DNA of 64,000 nt from Carnegiea gigantea (GCA_029747015.1 JAKOGI010000007.1:1384001-1448000), one strand, 5' to 3'; counted from the first letter of the stretch, positions 25,270-38,314 are shown. Numbers and translations are program-made. The notes: generated by a model not told the origin, from the letters alone.

Positions 25270-26324
25270 TTGATAGTTTACATGTTTAATTTGAAAAATT
25301 GAGTTAGTTGAAATTTAATTGCCCAGTTTTAATATGTGAATTTGTTAGTGTGAAAAATTGTGACTTACATGTTCATAAATAATAGATAATCTAATTTGTT
25401 TACATATTTTAGTGAGTAGTTGAAATTAAAAAGACATTAGTAGTTGATATTATAATTTGTTTACATGTGTAAATTAAAATTTGAAAATTATGTTTATAAT
25501 TCATACAAATTACAAAAGTTTAATGCAAACACAAATTTAAAAAATAAGTAATAAATTATGTTTAATGGCGGGCTCTAAGGTAATATTTAATTTAATTGTC
25601 CCGCAATGAGTTCCATTGACTAGAAGAATGAATTGAATGTCAATGAAACTCCTGCTAACGTGGCAGACTTGTGTTCCAAAAACTGGAACTCAGGTTGAGA
25701 ATACCCTAAATGTGCAGGCTTAGCATAGAGGTTGGGCGAACAAAGCAAGCATTCATCTTCTGTGCTATGTTACGGCTTGCTAGTTCTTCTTGTTTTGTTC
25801 CCTTTTGTATCAAAAGATTTTCGACTGTAAATGTTTTCTCAAATCCTTTTGTGGATCTATTAGAATCAACCTCTCTATGGGTAGTGATACCTACAAAAGT
25901 AAGATCGCTTACATTTGAATCTCTCCAGATCATACGCAAGCGGGACCTACACTGGGAGTTGTTACTGTAACCAATTGCGCAACTAGTTAATCAGCAAAGG
26001 TTAATGTTTTGGTAAATAACCAACATCTTGAAAAATATTGAAGGATCAATACAAATTTAGAATGTGCTACATTTAACTTATCACAAGTATTTATCATCAA
26101 TACTCACATCACCAATGATCAGCACTCATCAACGCTTATGATCAATATTCATTCATATTTCCTAGCTATAACTTAATCACTTATCAATGCCGATCAGCAC
26201 TCGTCGATACCCATCAATATTCATCAGTACTCATTAAAATTAATTAGAACTCATTAGCAATGACGAGTAATTAATAATTTAAGTATGGTAAGTTAAAAAA
26301 GAACATGCATGTGCATAATTTTAT
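25270..26324. other. AT-rich intergenic DNA, no gene seen
   Basis: Low-complexity, strongly AT-rich sequence. 26080-26260 has loosely repeated CATCAATACTCAT-like words. Open frames on both strands at 25706-25970 overlap each other and resemble no family I know. Confidence 0.5.
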
Positions 26325-26339
26325 CAACACTACAGGAAT

Positions 26340-26800
26340 CCGGTCCGTTTCAGACCGAAAAATTTGGTCTCAAAATTAAAACAATTCGATCTCAGTTTAA
26401 GTTTAGAGACTGAACAGAGACCAAAATGGGCTGGTCTCCAAAAGCTTAGGTCGCAATTCAAATTTAGAGACCAAAATTTATTCCTCGATTGGTCTCTAGT
26501 TGAGACCGAAATTTGAGACCAAACTTCTTTGGTCTCTACCAGAGTCTGGCCAAGTCTGGTCTTTGTTTGAGACCAAAATTTTTGGTCTCCAATGGAGACC
26601 AAAGTTTAGCAGTCTCTGTTAGAGACCAAAGTGTTGTGGTCTCTAATAGAGACCAAATATTTCGATCTCAACCAAAGACCGTAGAGTTATTTTGGTCTCT
26701 GATTGAGACTGGGGCCTGGCCATGGCAATTTTTGCGACTACACTTTATTTTCGTCTCAAACAGAGACCGAGATATAATTTCAGTCTCTAATTTAAGTTTT
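26340..26800. repeat. Left subterminal repeats of the CACTA element
   Basis: More than a dozen variants of GAGACC(A/G)AA and its complement TTTGGTCTC occur in both orientations within 460 bp. Such arrays are the binding sites of the TNPA-type protein in known En/Spm elements. The open frames on both strands here only reflect the repeated words. Shorter arrays lie at 30945-31040 and 36155-36290. Confidence 0.85.
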
Positions 26801-27537
26801 TGTTAAATAATTTTGTTGTTGTTTGGCACTCGAACCTACTATTTTGTTTGACTCATTTTTGGACCACAATTGCCACAAATTGTAGAATCTCATACTCGCC
26901 ATTACGCCAAAACGTAATTACCATTTCGAATTTCATAAATACATTGTACTAATTCAGTTCAACAGTTCTAAATATATACAAAAATTCCGTCGAACTGCTG
27001 AAGCACATGAAGTTATAGCAAAATGAGACCTGCTGAAGAATCCTTGGACTACGAAGTCTGACAGTAGAATTTCAACAAAGAGGTGCATATTTCTAGTTTT
27101 TACTTCTCTTTTCCAAACTCACATTTCATGTAACTACCTGAACCTAATATTCATTCTAATTACCCCAAATCATCTTAAATTACAAATCAATCAAGTTGAG
27201 TATTGCATTTCAATTCAGCATTTTCTATATGTGTGTATATGTATTTGTACATTACAGGTTGAAACGACGACATGACCTCAGCATGGATTTTGGTTCACTC
27301 CTGACTAATTCATTAACATGCTAATGAATATTTAAATGGCCGCTAAATAGAAAATTAGCCCAACAATTTTAATTTGAAAAATGACAATAATAATAGTATA
27401 TGAATAAGTATAGTAACAATGCATATTTTTACATGCACTGGCAACTTGAAGCGACAGAGGTGGCTTCACTCCTGCCTCAAATATGTTATTTTTACGATTA
27501 ATGCAAGATTAAGAGGTTTTATTAAATTTTCTGACTT

Positions 27538-28070
27538 ATTAAGGGCCTGTTCTTTTCGTGGGTAAATTGCGTGGGTAAAAGGGTGAAGTAGGTTGAAGTA
27601 GGTTGAGGTGGATTGAAGTTGGTATTTTTTTTTTGAGGTGGGTTGAAATAGGTTGAAGTAGGTTAAAGTGGGTTAAAGTTGGTATATTTTTTTATGTAGT
27701 GGGTTGAAGTTGGTTAAAATAATGAGAATGTAATTAATGTGTGATAATTTATGAAGTTATCAAAATTTTGTGGAATTTTTGTTTATTCTTTTTTATATTT
27801 TATATTTTATATATTTTATATTTTATTTTATATTTTTTTATTTCTTATTCCTTATTTCTTATTTCTTATTTTATTTTTTATTTTTTATTTTTTATTTCTT
27901 GTTTCTTATTTTTTATTTTTTATTTCTTATTTCTTATTTATTTTTTTCTTTTTTCTTTTTTTCTTTTTTCATTTTTTATTTTTTGTTTTTTTATTTTTTT
28001 GGAATTTTCTGTAGCTTTTGTTTGGAATAAGACTAAAAAGATAAAAAATTAAAAAATAAATACAAAATTA
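27538..28070 (+). mobile_element. Dispersed element with GGTTGAAGT repeats and a T-rich tract
   Basis: Begins GGGCCTGTTCTTTTCGTGGG after the bases TAA, then has many near-repeats of GTAGGTTGAAGT, then about 230 bp of (TTTAT/TTTCTTAT)-type low-complexity sequence (27780-28010). The same series occurs at 63619-64000. The TAA before GGGCC and the end sequence suggest a Tourist/PIF-Harbinger-like terminus, but no matching right end was found. Overlapping aromatic-rich frames in the T-tract are not genes. Confidence 0.55.
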
Positions 28071-31054
28071 TCAATCATCAGCAAATCAATTTTACTTATA
28101 CATTCTCTCTCTCCTGTTTGCAAAACAAAATGTTTTGAAATGCGGTCGGCCCAACTATTTTAACATAAAACTCATTTTACTGTATAGGAATGTACGTGCT
28201 GAGCTTCGGCTCATCATTCACATGTTTTCATGTTTTCAGTTTTAGGTATGAGGAGCAATGAACAGCCGTCTTCCTGCTAAGCTAGAAGGTAGCAAGCAAT
28301 GGACGTTTACTGAACGTTAGCTAGTCAACGTTCATAGTGATGATAGGTTAGCATCCTAGAGACTGTTTATTGTTAATCTTTTGAAACTTTGAGGTTGATA
28401 ATGCTTAGTATTGGTACACTAAGATATCACGTATATTATGAATTGTATGAGTAGACAAGCGTTTATTTTGGGTAACTCCAAGGTTTAGTAAATCAGGTAG
28501 GCTTGTTCCATCACGGAATGGTGGTAATACCTCCGATTAAAAACTTCCACTACAAATTAACAGTATACTGGTAGTTAAGGTAGAGTAATCATGTATTCAC
28601 AGTTGGGGGCGTTACATTTCAAGAGAAGGCTTTGGATTTCTCACGTATTTACTTCATAACTTAAAGAGAAAATCTTACTACATGAAGCACAAAAATACAC
28701 ACAACAACAACAACAAAAGAAAATGTAATGAACAGAGCACGGGAACAAGATGTAAACCAAGGAATTAGGCTGAGAAGTATGTGACATTTTCACCAGTACA
28801 AACATCATTATAGGGAGGAGAATTGGCAGTGGTCAATGCAAATAAGCAGAAGAAATTTGCCGGCGACTGCAAATTGATCGAAGGGGAAGCGTCATTCTTC
28901 TTGGGTCTGAGTTGAAGGAACCCTAATTCCTTCGTCGATGGGCAAATTGGCACACTCTAGTTTCCTTCATCGATGGGCAAATGCATACAGCAGAGCAAAG
29001 AACATATGAAATAGATAAATGAAGCTTACAATCTTCTCCCCTGAAGAACATGCATGTTCTTCAGACCCATATGGTACATTCTTTGAGATTTAAATAAGTC
29101 CTGTATCCAGGTTGCAACAATGAACCAAAAAAAAATTCGCAAATTAAAAAGCAGTCAAATATGACCTACCCTCTTTTAGTAATTTCCAATATATGCCTTT
29201 TTTTCTTATTAATCAAAAAGTACAAGGATGATTAAGAATACTCAGTGATTCTATATGCACCATTATTGCTCAGTAATGGTTGATATTAGTCCACGCTATT
29301 ATCTCTTATATATGGGTAAAAGCAAGTAAAAAGACTTACTGATGTTGATTTATACATTAAAGGATCCTACTGTCTTCATATGTGTGCATGAAATCTGAAA
29401 GGGTTTATCCCTCAAGGGGAATGGAAACCCTCACATTTTCTTATATTTTGATGATAACAATTTTCATTTTGTTTCCTTGACAATAAAGTCATACATTAAT
29501 AACCTCTATTGATCTCCTCCTTTTGTTGTTTTTTTAAAAAAATATTAAAAAGGGAGTCCAAAATGAGGAACTACCCTATCAGAGATAAGAAAAAGATTAA
29601 TTTCATATCTATTAGCAACATATGGATCTACTTGAAACTAAAAAGTAAGCTTACTACCTTGACATTATGCTAGAAACTGACATTATGCTAGAAACAGTTA
29701 GCAGAATGCTCGCTTCACTATTAAGTTCTCCCAATGGTAGAAAAACAGCTTCCAGCCTATAGGACAATGGAATGCACTTAAGAGATGAGTACCCAATCAT
29801 AAAATCAAATACTACAAGAAACTTGAATTCTCAAGAACAACATCCAAGGCCTCACCTCATTTGCATGAGCTAGAAGTTCTTCCCTATCCTTGGCCATGAA
29901 CCATCCCATCTTGCAAGCATCCCAGGACAAAGGGTAAGAAACTTTCATAAATTGTTCCACATCCACATCCCTATGATGATGACATTCTCAAACTCATGAA
30001 GATGGCTAGAAGTAAACTAGTGAACCCCCATCGTTCCTCATTCAGCCCATATGATAAGTACATAATATATTTCCACAACTATTTTCCTCTCAAATATCAT
30101 TCCACATCCACATCGCTATGATGAAGATGGTAAAGCAATATAATTTATTTCCACAACTCTTTTCCTCTCAAATATTTATGCCAAAAACTCACCACATTCA
30201 CATAAATATATAAGGAGTTAGAGCGTGTGCGCTTCAGATTTAGCTGTCCTAAATTGCTCATTGCTAGTTCGAATTGCTCGTGACTGCTACTTGTATATAT
30301 ATAATTTAAGTGTCAAATTGCTCCATACTGTTGCTAACTGCACCATCTTTCCAAGAACATGCTTACACATTTAAACGAACACATGGTGTGCAAAATCAAC
30401 AGAATGCAAAACAGGTAGAAAATCCCTCACTAACCAAACACATACCAACTTGCATTTAGGTATGAAACGGAATCAGGGAAAAAATAACCAGCAAGGGCAA
30501 CAAATTGACATAAACCATCAACGTAATCTACCGAATTTCAGTATATGGAATTTTGTGATTCCTGAGTCGGAACCCTAACTCACCGAGTTCAATTGAATGT
30601 AATTGACAAAGCATGATTAGAATACTTCCCTCACACTGGCAGATGTTGAAACAGCTCGCCGGAAAACTCCCAACCATAGCTACTCTAAATGTTCTGAACC
30701 CTAATTAACTTGCAATGATAGAACACGAGCCCGTGAGTAAGAATTCTTGGGACATAGAGAAGACCAGAAGGAGGAGAGGAGACGAAAACTCCCAACCTGG
30801 TCGCCGGAACCTGGCCAGCTGTCGGCGAGATTGCCAAGGTGAGTTGCACGAAGTGAACGCTGGAGAAGATAAGAGGCCAGCGAGTCGAGAAGTTTTGCGA
30901 GAAGAATGTTTAAGAACAAATAAATTTTGATACCTGAAGAGTTTGAGAACGAGTTTAGAAACCGCTTTTGAATTCGGTCTCTGCGTGAAACCGGTCTACT
31001 AATCGGTTTCTAATATTTGTTTCTGTTTGAGTCCAAAAGTTCATGGCCTCAGTG
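28070..31054. other. CACTA interior, no transposase recognised
   Basis: About 3 kb without a recognisable protein. Short frames at 28765-28953 (minus) and 30701-30930 (both strands) are unassigned; the latter area is GC-richer than its surroundings and could be captured host sequence. The stretch 30945-31040 belongs to the right subterminal repeat zone of the CACTA element. Confidence 0.5.
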
Positions 31055-31327
31055 TGATAAGCATGCCTCCTTACCTGATGTAGCTGCACTAATCGCCAAA
31101 CAAATAACTAACTATTTCAATTAGTTACAACAACCTATCCTAGCAGGCAATCTGATTAGAAAGCTAACCAAGAATCTTTCATTTCTTGCAACCAGCTAAC
31201 AAGGCAGCACATGTATATATATCAAAGATCATGTAAAGACACAAATAATAATAACATGAAAATCCTCCTTTGCACTTAAATCTTCTTCAGAGTATTTTTC
31301 TTTGTTTTCTTCCTGCGTGCAGTTTCA
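31055..31327 (+). repeat. 5' LTR of the copia element
   Basis: 273 bp, TGATAAGC to TTTCA. Contains a TATATATAT-like stretch near 31210. Pairs with 35877-36149. Confidence 0.93.
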
Positions 31328-31386
31328 TAGTATCAAAGCCTATGGCTTGATCAAATCTTCTTTCTTTCTTGCTCTCTTTTCTTCTA

Positions 31387-32544
31387 ATGGATCCCAATAC
31401 AGTTCAGAATGCTGCACTGCAGAATGATTCTGCTATGAACAATGTCAATAATCTTCAATTCGATGTTCTCAATCCTTCTCATGATTTGTTTCTTCATCCC
31501 TCAGACAATCCCAATAATATTCCCGTTAATGATTTACTGAATGGGAAGAATTATGGTACTTAGAAGAAATCCATGGAGATTGCTCTTATTGCCAAGAACA
31601 AACTAGGTTTTGTCCTCGGTACAAGCTCCAAACCAGATGCAACTTCACCTCTGATGAATCAATGGAACAGGTGCGACAAAATGGTAATTTCTTGGTTACT
31701 TCATGCCGTAGAGAAAAGAATTTCAGACAACATTTTATTCTCGAGCATGTCGAGGCAAGTCTGGGTTGATCTTGAACAGAGATTTGGCCAATCTGATGTA
31801 CGAAGTTTTTCTAGGTGAAAAAGGATTTGTATTTGATTTCTCAAGGTAACTAAGATATTGTTGCATATTTTACTGAAATTAAGAAGCTATGCGATGAACA
31901 TGATTCTATGCTTTTTGCTCCTACTTGTTCTTGTGGAACTAGTTGTAGCACTTACATATACTATCAAAAAATAAGAGAAAAGGAACAATTGATCCAATTA
32001 CTAGTGGGTTTGAATGATGTTTACAAAGGGTTCAGAGGAAGTGTTCTGATGTCTAGGCCTCTTCCCAATGTAAGTGAAGCTTATTACATTTTTACAAGAG
32101 GAACATCAAAGAGAGATGACCTCTGAAGTCTGCATTATGCCTCAGTCTGCTGTATTGAACTCATCGTTTAATACTTAAGAATCTTTAGGACTGATGGGAA
32201 AAAACATGAGGTATAACAATCATGGAGGAAAGAATGTTTACAGTTGTAACCAATTTAATAACTACACTGGGAACAACAATGGCAATAACAACAACAACTT
32301 TGTTGTCAATAGAAACACTGCTTCCAGAAAGCAGCAATTCTTTTGTGACCACTATAAAATCTCTGGTCACACAACCCAAAGATGCTACAAATTGCACGGG
32401 TATCCAACTGGACACAGATTATACAAAGGAAAAAGGGTAATTGCAGCTTCTATCACCCAAGAACAAGAAGGAGCTTCTTGGTTAGAAGGCATTAATGCAT
32501 CATCAGAACCACAACATGCTCCTACAGTCTCTTTACCTCACTAA
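31387..32544 (+). pseudogene. gag: Copia gag, broken
   Basis: Starts MDPNTVQNAALQND at 31387. A TAG at 31561-31563 stands where the gag family has a conserved tryptophan after the NGKNYGT-type motif. Further breaks follow near 31815 and 32125. The zinc knuckle (CDHYKISGHTTQRC, in 32194-32544) has Tyr where the second Cys of CX2CX4HX4C should be, so metal binding is likely lost. The usual HGYP motif follows it. Confidence 0.88.
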
Positions 32545-32573
32545 ATGCAGAGCAATATTAGCAGTTATTAACT

Positions 32574-33449
32574 TTGCTTAACAAGCAAGAATCTGAGGCA
32601 AACACTTCAGTTGGGGCTAGTCTTCTTGCAGGTAAACCTTTATGCTTTCTTACAAATTTTAACAATCAGGGTTGGATTACAGATAGTGGTGCAAGTTACC
32701 ACATCACAGCACATCTTGGAATGTTCATTTCAGTCCAACCACTAAGAACTCCTGGGTTCATCACTATGCCGAATAGGAAACAATCATAAATTGCTCATAT
32801 TGGTTCAGTACGACTTACTCCTGCATTGACATTATCCAATGTCCTGCATGTTCCAGATTTCCAGTTTAACCTCCTATCAGTTAGCAAATTATGTAGACAA
32901 ATAGCTGAAAAAGTGACATTTACATCTACTGAATGCACTTTTCAGGGTCTCAGGTCACAAGAAGTGGTCCTTGGTAAGATAAGAGGAGGTTTATACCATG
33001 CCTAGTATTCAAGTACAAGCAGCATAGAAGCAATCCAAAAATCTTTGTCAATGCAGAGTGGGTTTCCACATGGAATGTTTCAGCAAGACAACAACCTCTT
33101 TTTTGAGATGGACTCATGGGATTTTAGGTTAGGACATTTATCTTTTGAAAGAATGAAGCACATTAGCTTACTTTGTAATAGGAAAAGAACTACCACAATT
33201 TGCTCTATTTGTCCAAAGGCAAAGCTTCATAGACAATCATTTTCACTAAGAAACATAAGGGCCAAATATTTCTTTGAACTCATACATGTAGATATATGGG
33301 ATGCTTACAAGTGTACTACATATGATGGCTACAAATACTTTCTTACAATTGTAGATGACTACTCAAGAACTACTTGGGTGCACTTAATGTCCTCTAAGAG
33401 CAATGCATTTCCTCTCCTCCAGAGTTTCATTATTTTCATTGAAAAATAG
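32574..33449 (+). pseudogene. Copia protease and integrase N-terminal part, broken
   Basis: The protease motif WITDSGASYHIT has an intact active-site DSG. Next comes the pre-integrase region with the zinc-binding residues LGHLSFERMKH and CSICPKAK, then the integrase core with catalytic Asp in HVDIWDA and a later Asp in RSDNGSEF (33478). Stops at about 32787 and 33449 and a frame change near 33560 break it; the region of the catalytic Glu is damaged. Confidence 0.87.
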
Positions 33450-33628
33450 TTTGGTGCTTCAGTCAAAGTGATTAGATCAGACAATGGGTCAGAGTTTCAA
33501 GACAAATCTGCCATTCAGTTTTACACAAGCAAGGGTATTATGCATCAAAATCATGTGTGGATACACCTCAATAAAATAAAATTGTTGAGAGAAAGCACAA
33601 ACATCTCTTAGAAGTAGCTAGAGCATTA

Positions 33629-34486
33629 ATGATACGAGCCAATCTTCCTCAAAAGTTTTGGGGAGAAAGCATCTTGACTACAGCATATTTGATAAACAGG
33701 TTTCCAACACCTATACTGGATAGCAAAACACCATTTGAACTCCTTTACAAAGAAAAGCCTACATACTCTCACCTAAGGGCATTTGGATGTCTTTGTTATG
33801 CATCAACTTTGAAAAGGGACAGAAGCAAATTCCAAGCACGGGCAACCACATGCATATTTCTAGGTTACCCCTATGGTCAGAAAGGATACAAAGTTTATGA
33901 TCTAGAATCCAAGAAAATACTTGTCTCCAGAAATGTAATTTTCTATGAAAGTTGCTTCCCTTATTCAAGACAAGAACCTGAGTCTCATTCAACTCTCCCT
34001 TTGCCTGTATATGAAGACTACGATTACATCATGCCAAGTCGCACAACAGTAAATCACAACACAATCCACACAAATAATAACATAATACAGCAAAACTCTC
34101 AACATCAATCTATACTCCTACATCATCACCACACTGAGGATGACAACATTCCAGAACCTCAGCAATCACCACCAGAAAACATAATTTCAAACTCTATTCA
34201 ACCTTCTATCCAACCCAGAAGATCTACCAAAAGTCATAAAACTTCATATCATCTTCAAGATTATGTCTGCTCTAACATACAGACCAACTGGTGCAACCTA
34301 GTGATTGTTCATCCATCACACCTGGCTTGCTTATCTGTTATAGTTGAATTCCCAAAACCCACTGAGCAAGCTGCCAAACACCCATTATGGGTAGAAGCCA
34401 TGAACAAAGAAATCAGTGCTTTACAAATAAACAACACATGGGATGTTGTCAGCCTTCCCCCCCAAGAAAAAGGCCATCAGCTGTAA
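33629..34486 (+). pseudogene. Copia integrase C-terminal part and linker
   Basis: Begins [20 protein letters not shown], then [20 protein letters not shown], the standard copia integrase tail, followed by a polar His/Gln/Ser-rich linker. The frame passes into reverse transcriptase with a one-base shift around 34450-34486, within a C-run followed by an A-run. Confidence 0.88.
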
Positions 34487-35309
34487 ATGGGTCTACAAAA
34501 CAAAATTCAAATCAGATGGTTCACTTGAAAGACTGAAGGCAAGGTTAGTCATCAGAGGATTTACTCAACAATATGGGGTAGACTATCAAGAAGTATTTTC
34601 CCCTGTAGTGAAAATGGCCACCATAAGAACAGTTATAGCACTAGCAACAGCACAAAACTGGACCATGTATCAATTGGATGTCAACAATGTCTTTTTACAT
34701 GGAGAGTTGGATGAAGAAGTGTACATGCAAATGCCAAAAGGAATTCCCAATCCAGAAAACAAAGTGTGTAGATGGAAAAAGTCATTGTATGGCCTCAAAC
34801 AGGCCTGTAGGCAATGGTTCAGCAAACTGAAAAATACTCTCATCTCATTAGGCTGCACCCAGTCTAAGAATGACTATTCCTTGTTCCTTAACAAGACATC
34901 TAGCAAGCTCACCATCATAATAGTCTATGTGGATGACATTCTCATCATAGGTTCAGACTTTGAGGAAATCCAACATGTCAAGCAATGCCTAAATGCAAAA
35001 TTTGGAATTAAAGACCTTGGACAACTTCATTACTTTCTTGGATTGGAAGTTACTCAAACACCACAAGGTGTACTCTTATCTCAACAAAAGTTCACCAGAG
35101 AGTTATTAAGAGATTGTGGTCTTGCTGTCAAAAGACATGCCACTACACCTCTGCCAATTAATTGCAAACTCCTACCTGATGAAGGAGATCCATTGGAAGA
35201 TCCCACGGTTTATAGAGCTCTAGTTGGTAAACTAAACTTTTTCACAAATACAAAACCAGACCTGAGCTTCACTGTCCAAACACTTAGCCAATTGTTACAG
35301 AATCCATGA
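34443..35309 (+). pseudogene. Copia reverse transcriptase
   Basis: 288 residues carrying the copia RT signature: KWVYKTKFKSDGSLERLKAR, YQLDVNNVFLHGELDEEVYM (Asn where many relatives have Ala), SLYGLKQACRQWF and the active-site box VYVDDIL. It ends in a stop before the RT-RNase H link, so a functional polyprotein is not made, although the RT core looks nearly complete. Confidence 0.9.
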
Positions 35310-35394
35310 ACCAGTCATATGCACTCAGTTACATTCAAAATACAGCAACTCAAGGAATATTATTACAATGATCAAATCAACTCAAACTAAAAGT

Positions 35395-35905
35395 TTTTTC
35401 TGACTCTGACTGGGCAGCATGCCCCACTTCCAGAAGATCTGTCACTGGTTATTTGATACTACTTGGAAGTCCTCCCATCAGCTGGAAATCGAAAAAACAA
35501 GGAACTGTATCTAGAAGCTCCTCAGAAGCCAAGCACAGAGCCATGGCTCAAGCAGCTTCTGAAGTTACTTGGCTAGTGATGCTACTTGAAGAACTTGGTG
35601 TCAAAAATCTCACCCCTATAACCCTCAACTGTTATAAGCAATCTGCATTACATATTGCCTACAACCCTGTGTTCCATGAACGCACTAAACACATAGAAAT
35701 TGACTGCTACTTCACCAGAGACAAAGTTCTCAAAGGCCTACTGCAACTACACTACTTGCCAACTTCATCTCAAATTGCTGATGTACTAACAAAGGTTCTG
35801 CCCGGACCCCACTTCCAGCAGCTACTCTCCAAGCTTGGCATGGTCAATGTCTTGAACCATTCCAGCTTGAGGGGGGTGATAAGCATACCTCCTTACCTGA
35901 TGTAG
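35395..35905 (+). pseudogene. Copia RNase H
   Basis: SDSDWAACPTSRRSVTGY (from about 35398) and SRSSSEAKHRAMAQAASEV are the copia RNase H hallmarks; the Glu and Asp residues are present, with His where Tyr is common in EAEYRA-like motifs. The end ADVLTKVLPGPHF is typical. Separated from RT by stops at about 35309-35395. Confidence 0.9.
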
Positions 35906-36149
35906 TTGCACTGATAGCCAAACAAATAACTAACTATTTCAGTTAGTTACAACAACCCATCCTAGCTGGCAATCTGATTAGAAAGCTAACAAAGAATCTT
36001 TCATTTCTTGCAATCGGCTAACAAGGCAGCACATGTATATATATCAAAGATCATGTAAAGACACAAATGATAACAACACGAAAATCCTCCTTTGCACTTA
36101 AATCTTCTTCAGAGTATTTTTCTTTGTTTTCTTCCTGCATACAGTTTCA
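35877..36149 (+). repeat. 3' LTR of the copia element
   Basis: 273 bp, same ends as the 5' LTR, directly after the polypurine tract. The RNase H frame ends just inside it. Confidence 0.93.
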
Positions 36150-36307
36150 CAGTATGCGGTCTCTATTAGAGTCTGTATTTGTTGTTGGTCTCAAAGTTTA
36201 GTTTCAATTAGAGACCGTTTGGGCCGGTCTCTGAATTCGGCCTCCAAAATAAAATCGGAGACCGCCTTCAGCTTCGGTCTCCAATGGGCCGAAATCTTGT
36301 AGTGCAA

Positions 36308-38300
36308 ACATACCTACAAATATAATATATGTTACTATCGCACTAATTAAGTTACCTTCTTGTTTAATCTGATTAGGGAACAACTATAGCTGCCACTTAA
36401 ATAAACCAATTGATAATATGAAATACACGTTGTCTGTGCACACTAATACAGCGAGGAGAATGAGAAACTTAGTTGTTAATGTATTGCTATTATTTGGTTT
36501 GCCCAAATCATGCACATCCATCATAGAAGCCAGACGGGGTGAGTAACTGGGTGAGTTGGTCTAGAGATTTGGGTTAGGAGTCCCAAGCACGCTCTTTCAT
36601 GGCTCTCTTTTCATTTGGCCTCATCTCACCTGCTCTATCGCTTCTCTGACAAACACCCAACTATCCTCCCATTAATATCAAATCAATTTGGGACCAGGAT
36701 AATTAATTATTTTTCATGGACGAGAAGTTACCCTAAATAGAATTTGAAGGGCTTGTAGAATTCATAGAGAGACTTAACCAAACCCTACGAACGAGGGAAG
36801 TTTTTTCTTAGATGAGGCTAACACCTAATTAGAAAATCTTGAACCATTAAGGCAAATAATTTTGTAGAAAGTAAAAATAGCGGTAACTTAAAATTAAGGA
36901 TAAGTAATATCGTAACAAATGTGATTTATTTTAAGGTACAAATGTAGCATTCTCTGTTAAGATATTAAGATATAACTTTGGAGAATTTTTATCTAAGTTT
37001 CACACTCCTTAATTGAATCCAATTATTTTGAAGGCTCACCACATAAGAGATATACGATAAATTTAATAATCTTCTATAAATTTTTTAGAGAGACACTCAA
37101 AGTCACCAATCAAACACATCATATATACATATCAGCTACTAGGCAATTTGGGCTAAGTCATGGCATGCATGAAAGTCATTAAACATCCAAGACCATGCAG
37201 ACCAATCAACTCCTTTGCTTTTTGTAGCCTTGTAGGCAACAATTGAATTGGCAATAGCTAGCTAGCCCAAAGTTATGTCGGTCATCATTCATTCGCCAAA
37301 GGCCACATATATGATGTGGTTGATTGCACCCATCATGCCGAGGGTGAGGATCCAAACCCATCCCAAGGTCAAGCCCCTCAATCAATCAAACTTAAGGTGA
37401 GCCCACTCTCACCTATCCACAACAAATCATGCACCCAGAAATTAATCATGTTGAATTTTATAAGACTTCAGGAACACCACCCAAAAGATTCACCATGCAT
37501 GAAACGTCAGGTTCATCCGTAGTGCAATGGGTGAATTACCTGTCAAAATTTAACAGCAACAAGATGGAAAAAAAACTATCAAAATTTATCGCTATTTATA
37601 TTTGCTTTAATCCTTGTTCAATTTGAACTTTGTTAAGCAGTCCAATAAAACTCTTTTTTGTGTGTTTGTATGCATAAGAAAGATAAGCAATGCAATTTAA
37701 GCCGTCATTCTCCCAAGGGTACTCCTTAGACTATTATCGTAGATAATAAAAAGAAGGTCCGTATACGGGACCACATTCCACGTAGCCATGAGTGTAAGGA
37801 AAATTCAAATTTTACCAATCAATTAATTGTACAATTCTCCTGTCTAAAAATGTGATGAATAAAACTTGGCTTAGTGGTTTGACTTATTTATTTCCTTTTT
37901 TCTTTTTTGTTTTTGGCGGTAAAAGTGTTCTTTGATCATAATCAATCATCATTGTATAAAATAAATATATGTTATTTACAACTTATATATCATAAGTAAT
38001 TTATACTAACGAGCCTTGATGGATGCTAAAATTAGCCATAAATATGAAATATGACTGGCTATTAATCAATATATCTGATGAGTAAGGATCAGTAATAAAT
38101 GCAAATAACTTAAAAATTATATGTTAATGATTTGTCATTAAATTACTCATATTAATATTTTTATATATATATATATATATAAGTGAGATGAAGGACAACA
38201 ACATAAGGACTAATAATGTTATATATTATTAATTCAATTCCATGCTTTACACCAACTTTCTTTTGTGTGTTTTCAGGTTGGGGTGAGCGGCTTTGAAAGT
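36308..38300. other. Intergenic DNA, no gene seen
   Basis: AT-rich sequence with an (AT)n microsatellite near 38163-38180. Short frames at 37316-37626 overlap and resemble nothing known. The last ~50 bp lead into the SCAI pseudogene. Confidence 0.55.
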
Positions 38301-38314
38301 GTGTAATAAAATCA

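Larger units (their letters stand above)
31055..36149 (+). mobile_element. Ty1/copia LTR retrotransposon nested in the CACTA element
   Basis: Two 273-bp LTRs (31055-31327 and 35877-36149), both starting TGATAAGC and ending TTTCA. Flanking 5-bp repeats are CAGTG (31050-31054) and CAGTA (36150-36154), one mismatch. The primer site at 31328 (TAGTATCAAAGCC) fits initiator tRNA-Met imperfectly, and a polypurine tract (CTTGAGGGGGG) precedes the right LTR. Order gag, protease, integrase, reverse transcriptase, RNase H is copia-type. The LTRs differ at about 15 positions by eye (5-6%), so it is not young. Stops and shifts break gag, integrase and RT-RNase H. Confidence 0.95.
26328..36304. mobile_element. 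CACTA (En/Spm-type) transposon, apparently non-autonomous
   Basis: Left end CACTACAGGAATCCGGTCCG (26328), right end, read inward on the minus strand, CACTACAAGATTTCGGCCCA (36304). The 3-bp direct repeat CAA flanks it (26325-26327 and 36305-36307), the size this superfamily makes. Both ends carry many subterminal copies of GAGACCAAA/TTTGGTCTC words. Length is 9977 bp; without the inner copia element about 4.9 kb. No TNPA- or TNPD-like transposase was found, so movement would need a helper. Confidence 0.92.

Noticed and set aside
26330..26806. Frames on both strands near 26.5 kb
   Set aside because: Produced by the repeated GAGACCAAA words of the CACTA end.
27741..28052. Phe/Leu/Tyr-rich frames, possibly membrane proteins
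   Set aside because: All three forward frames are open because the DNA is a T-rich low-complexity tract.
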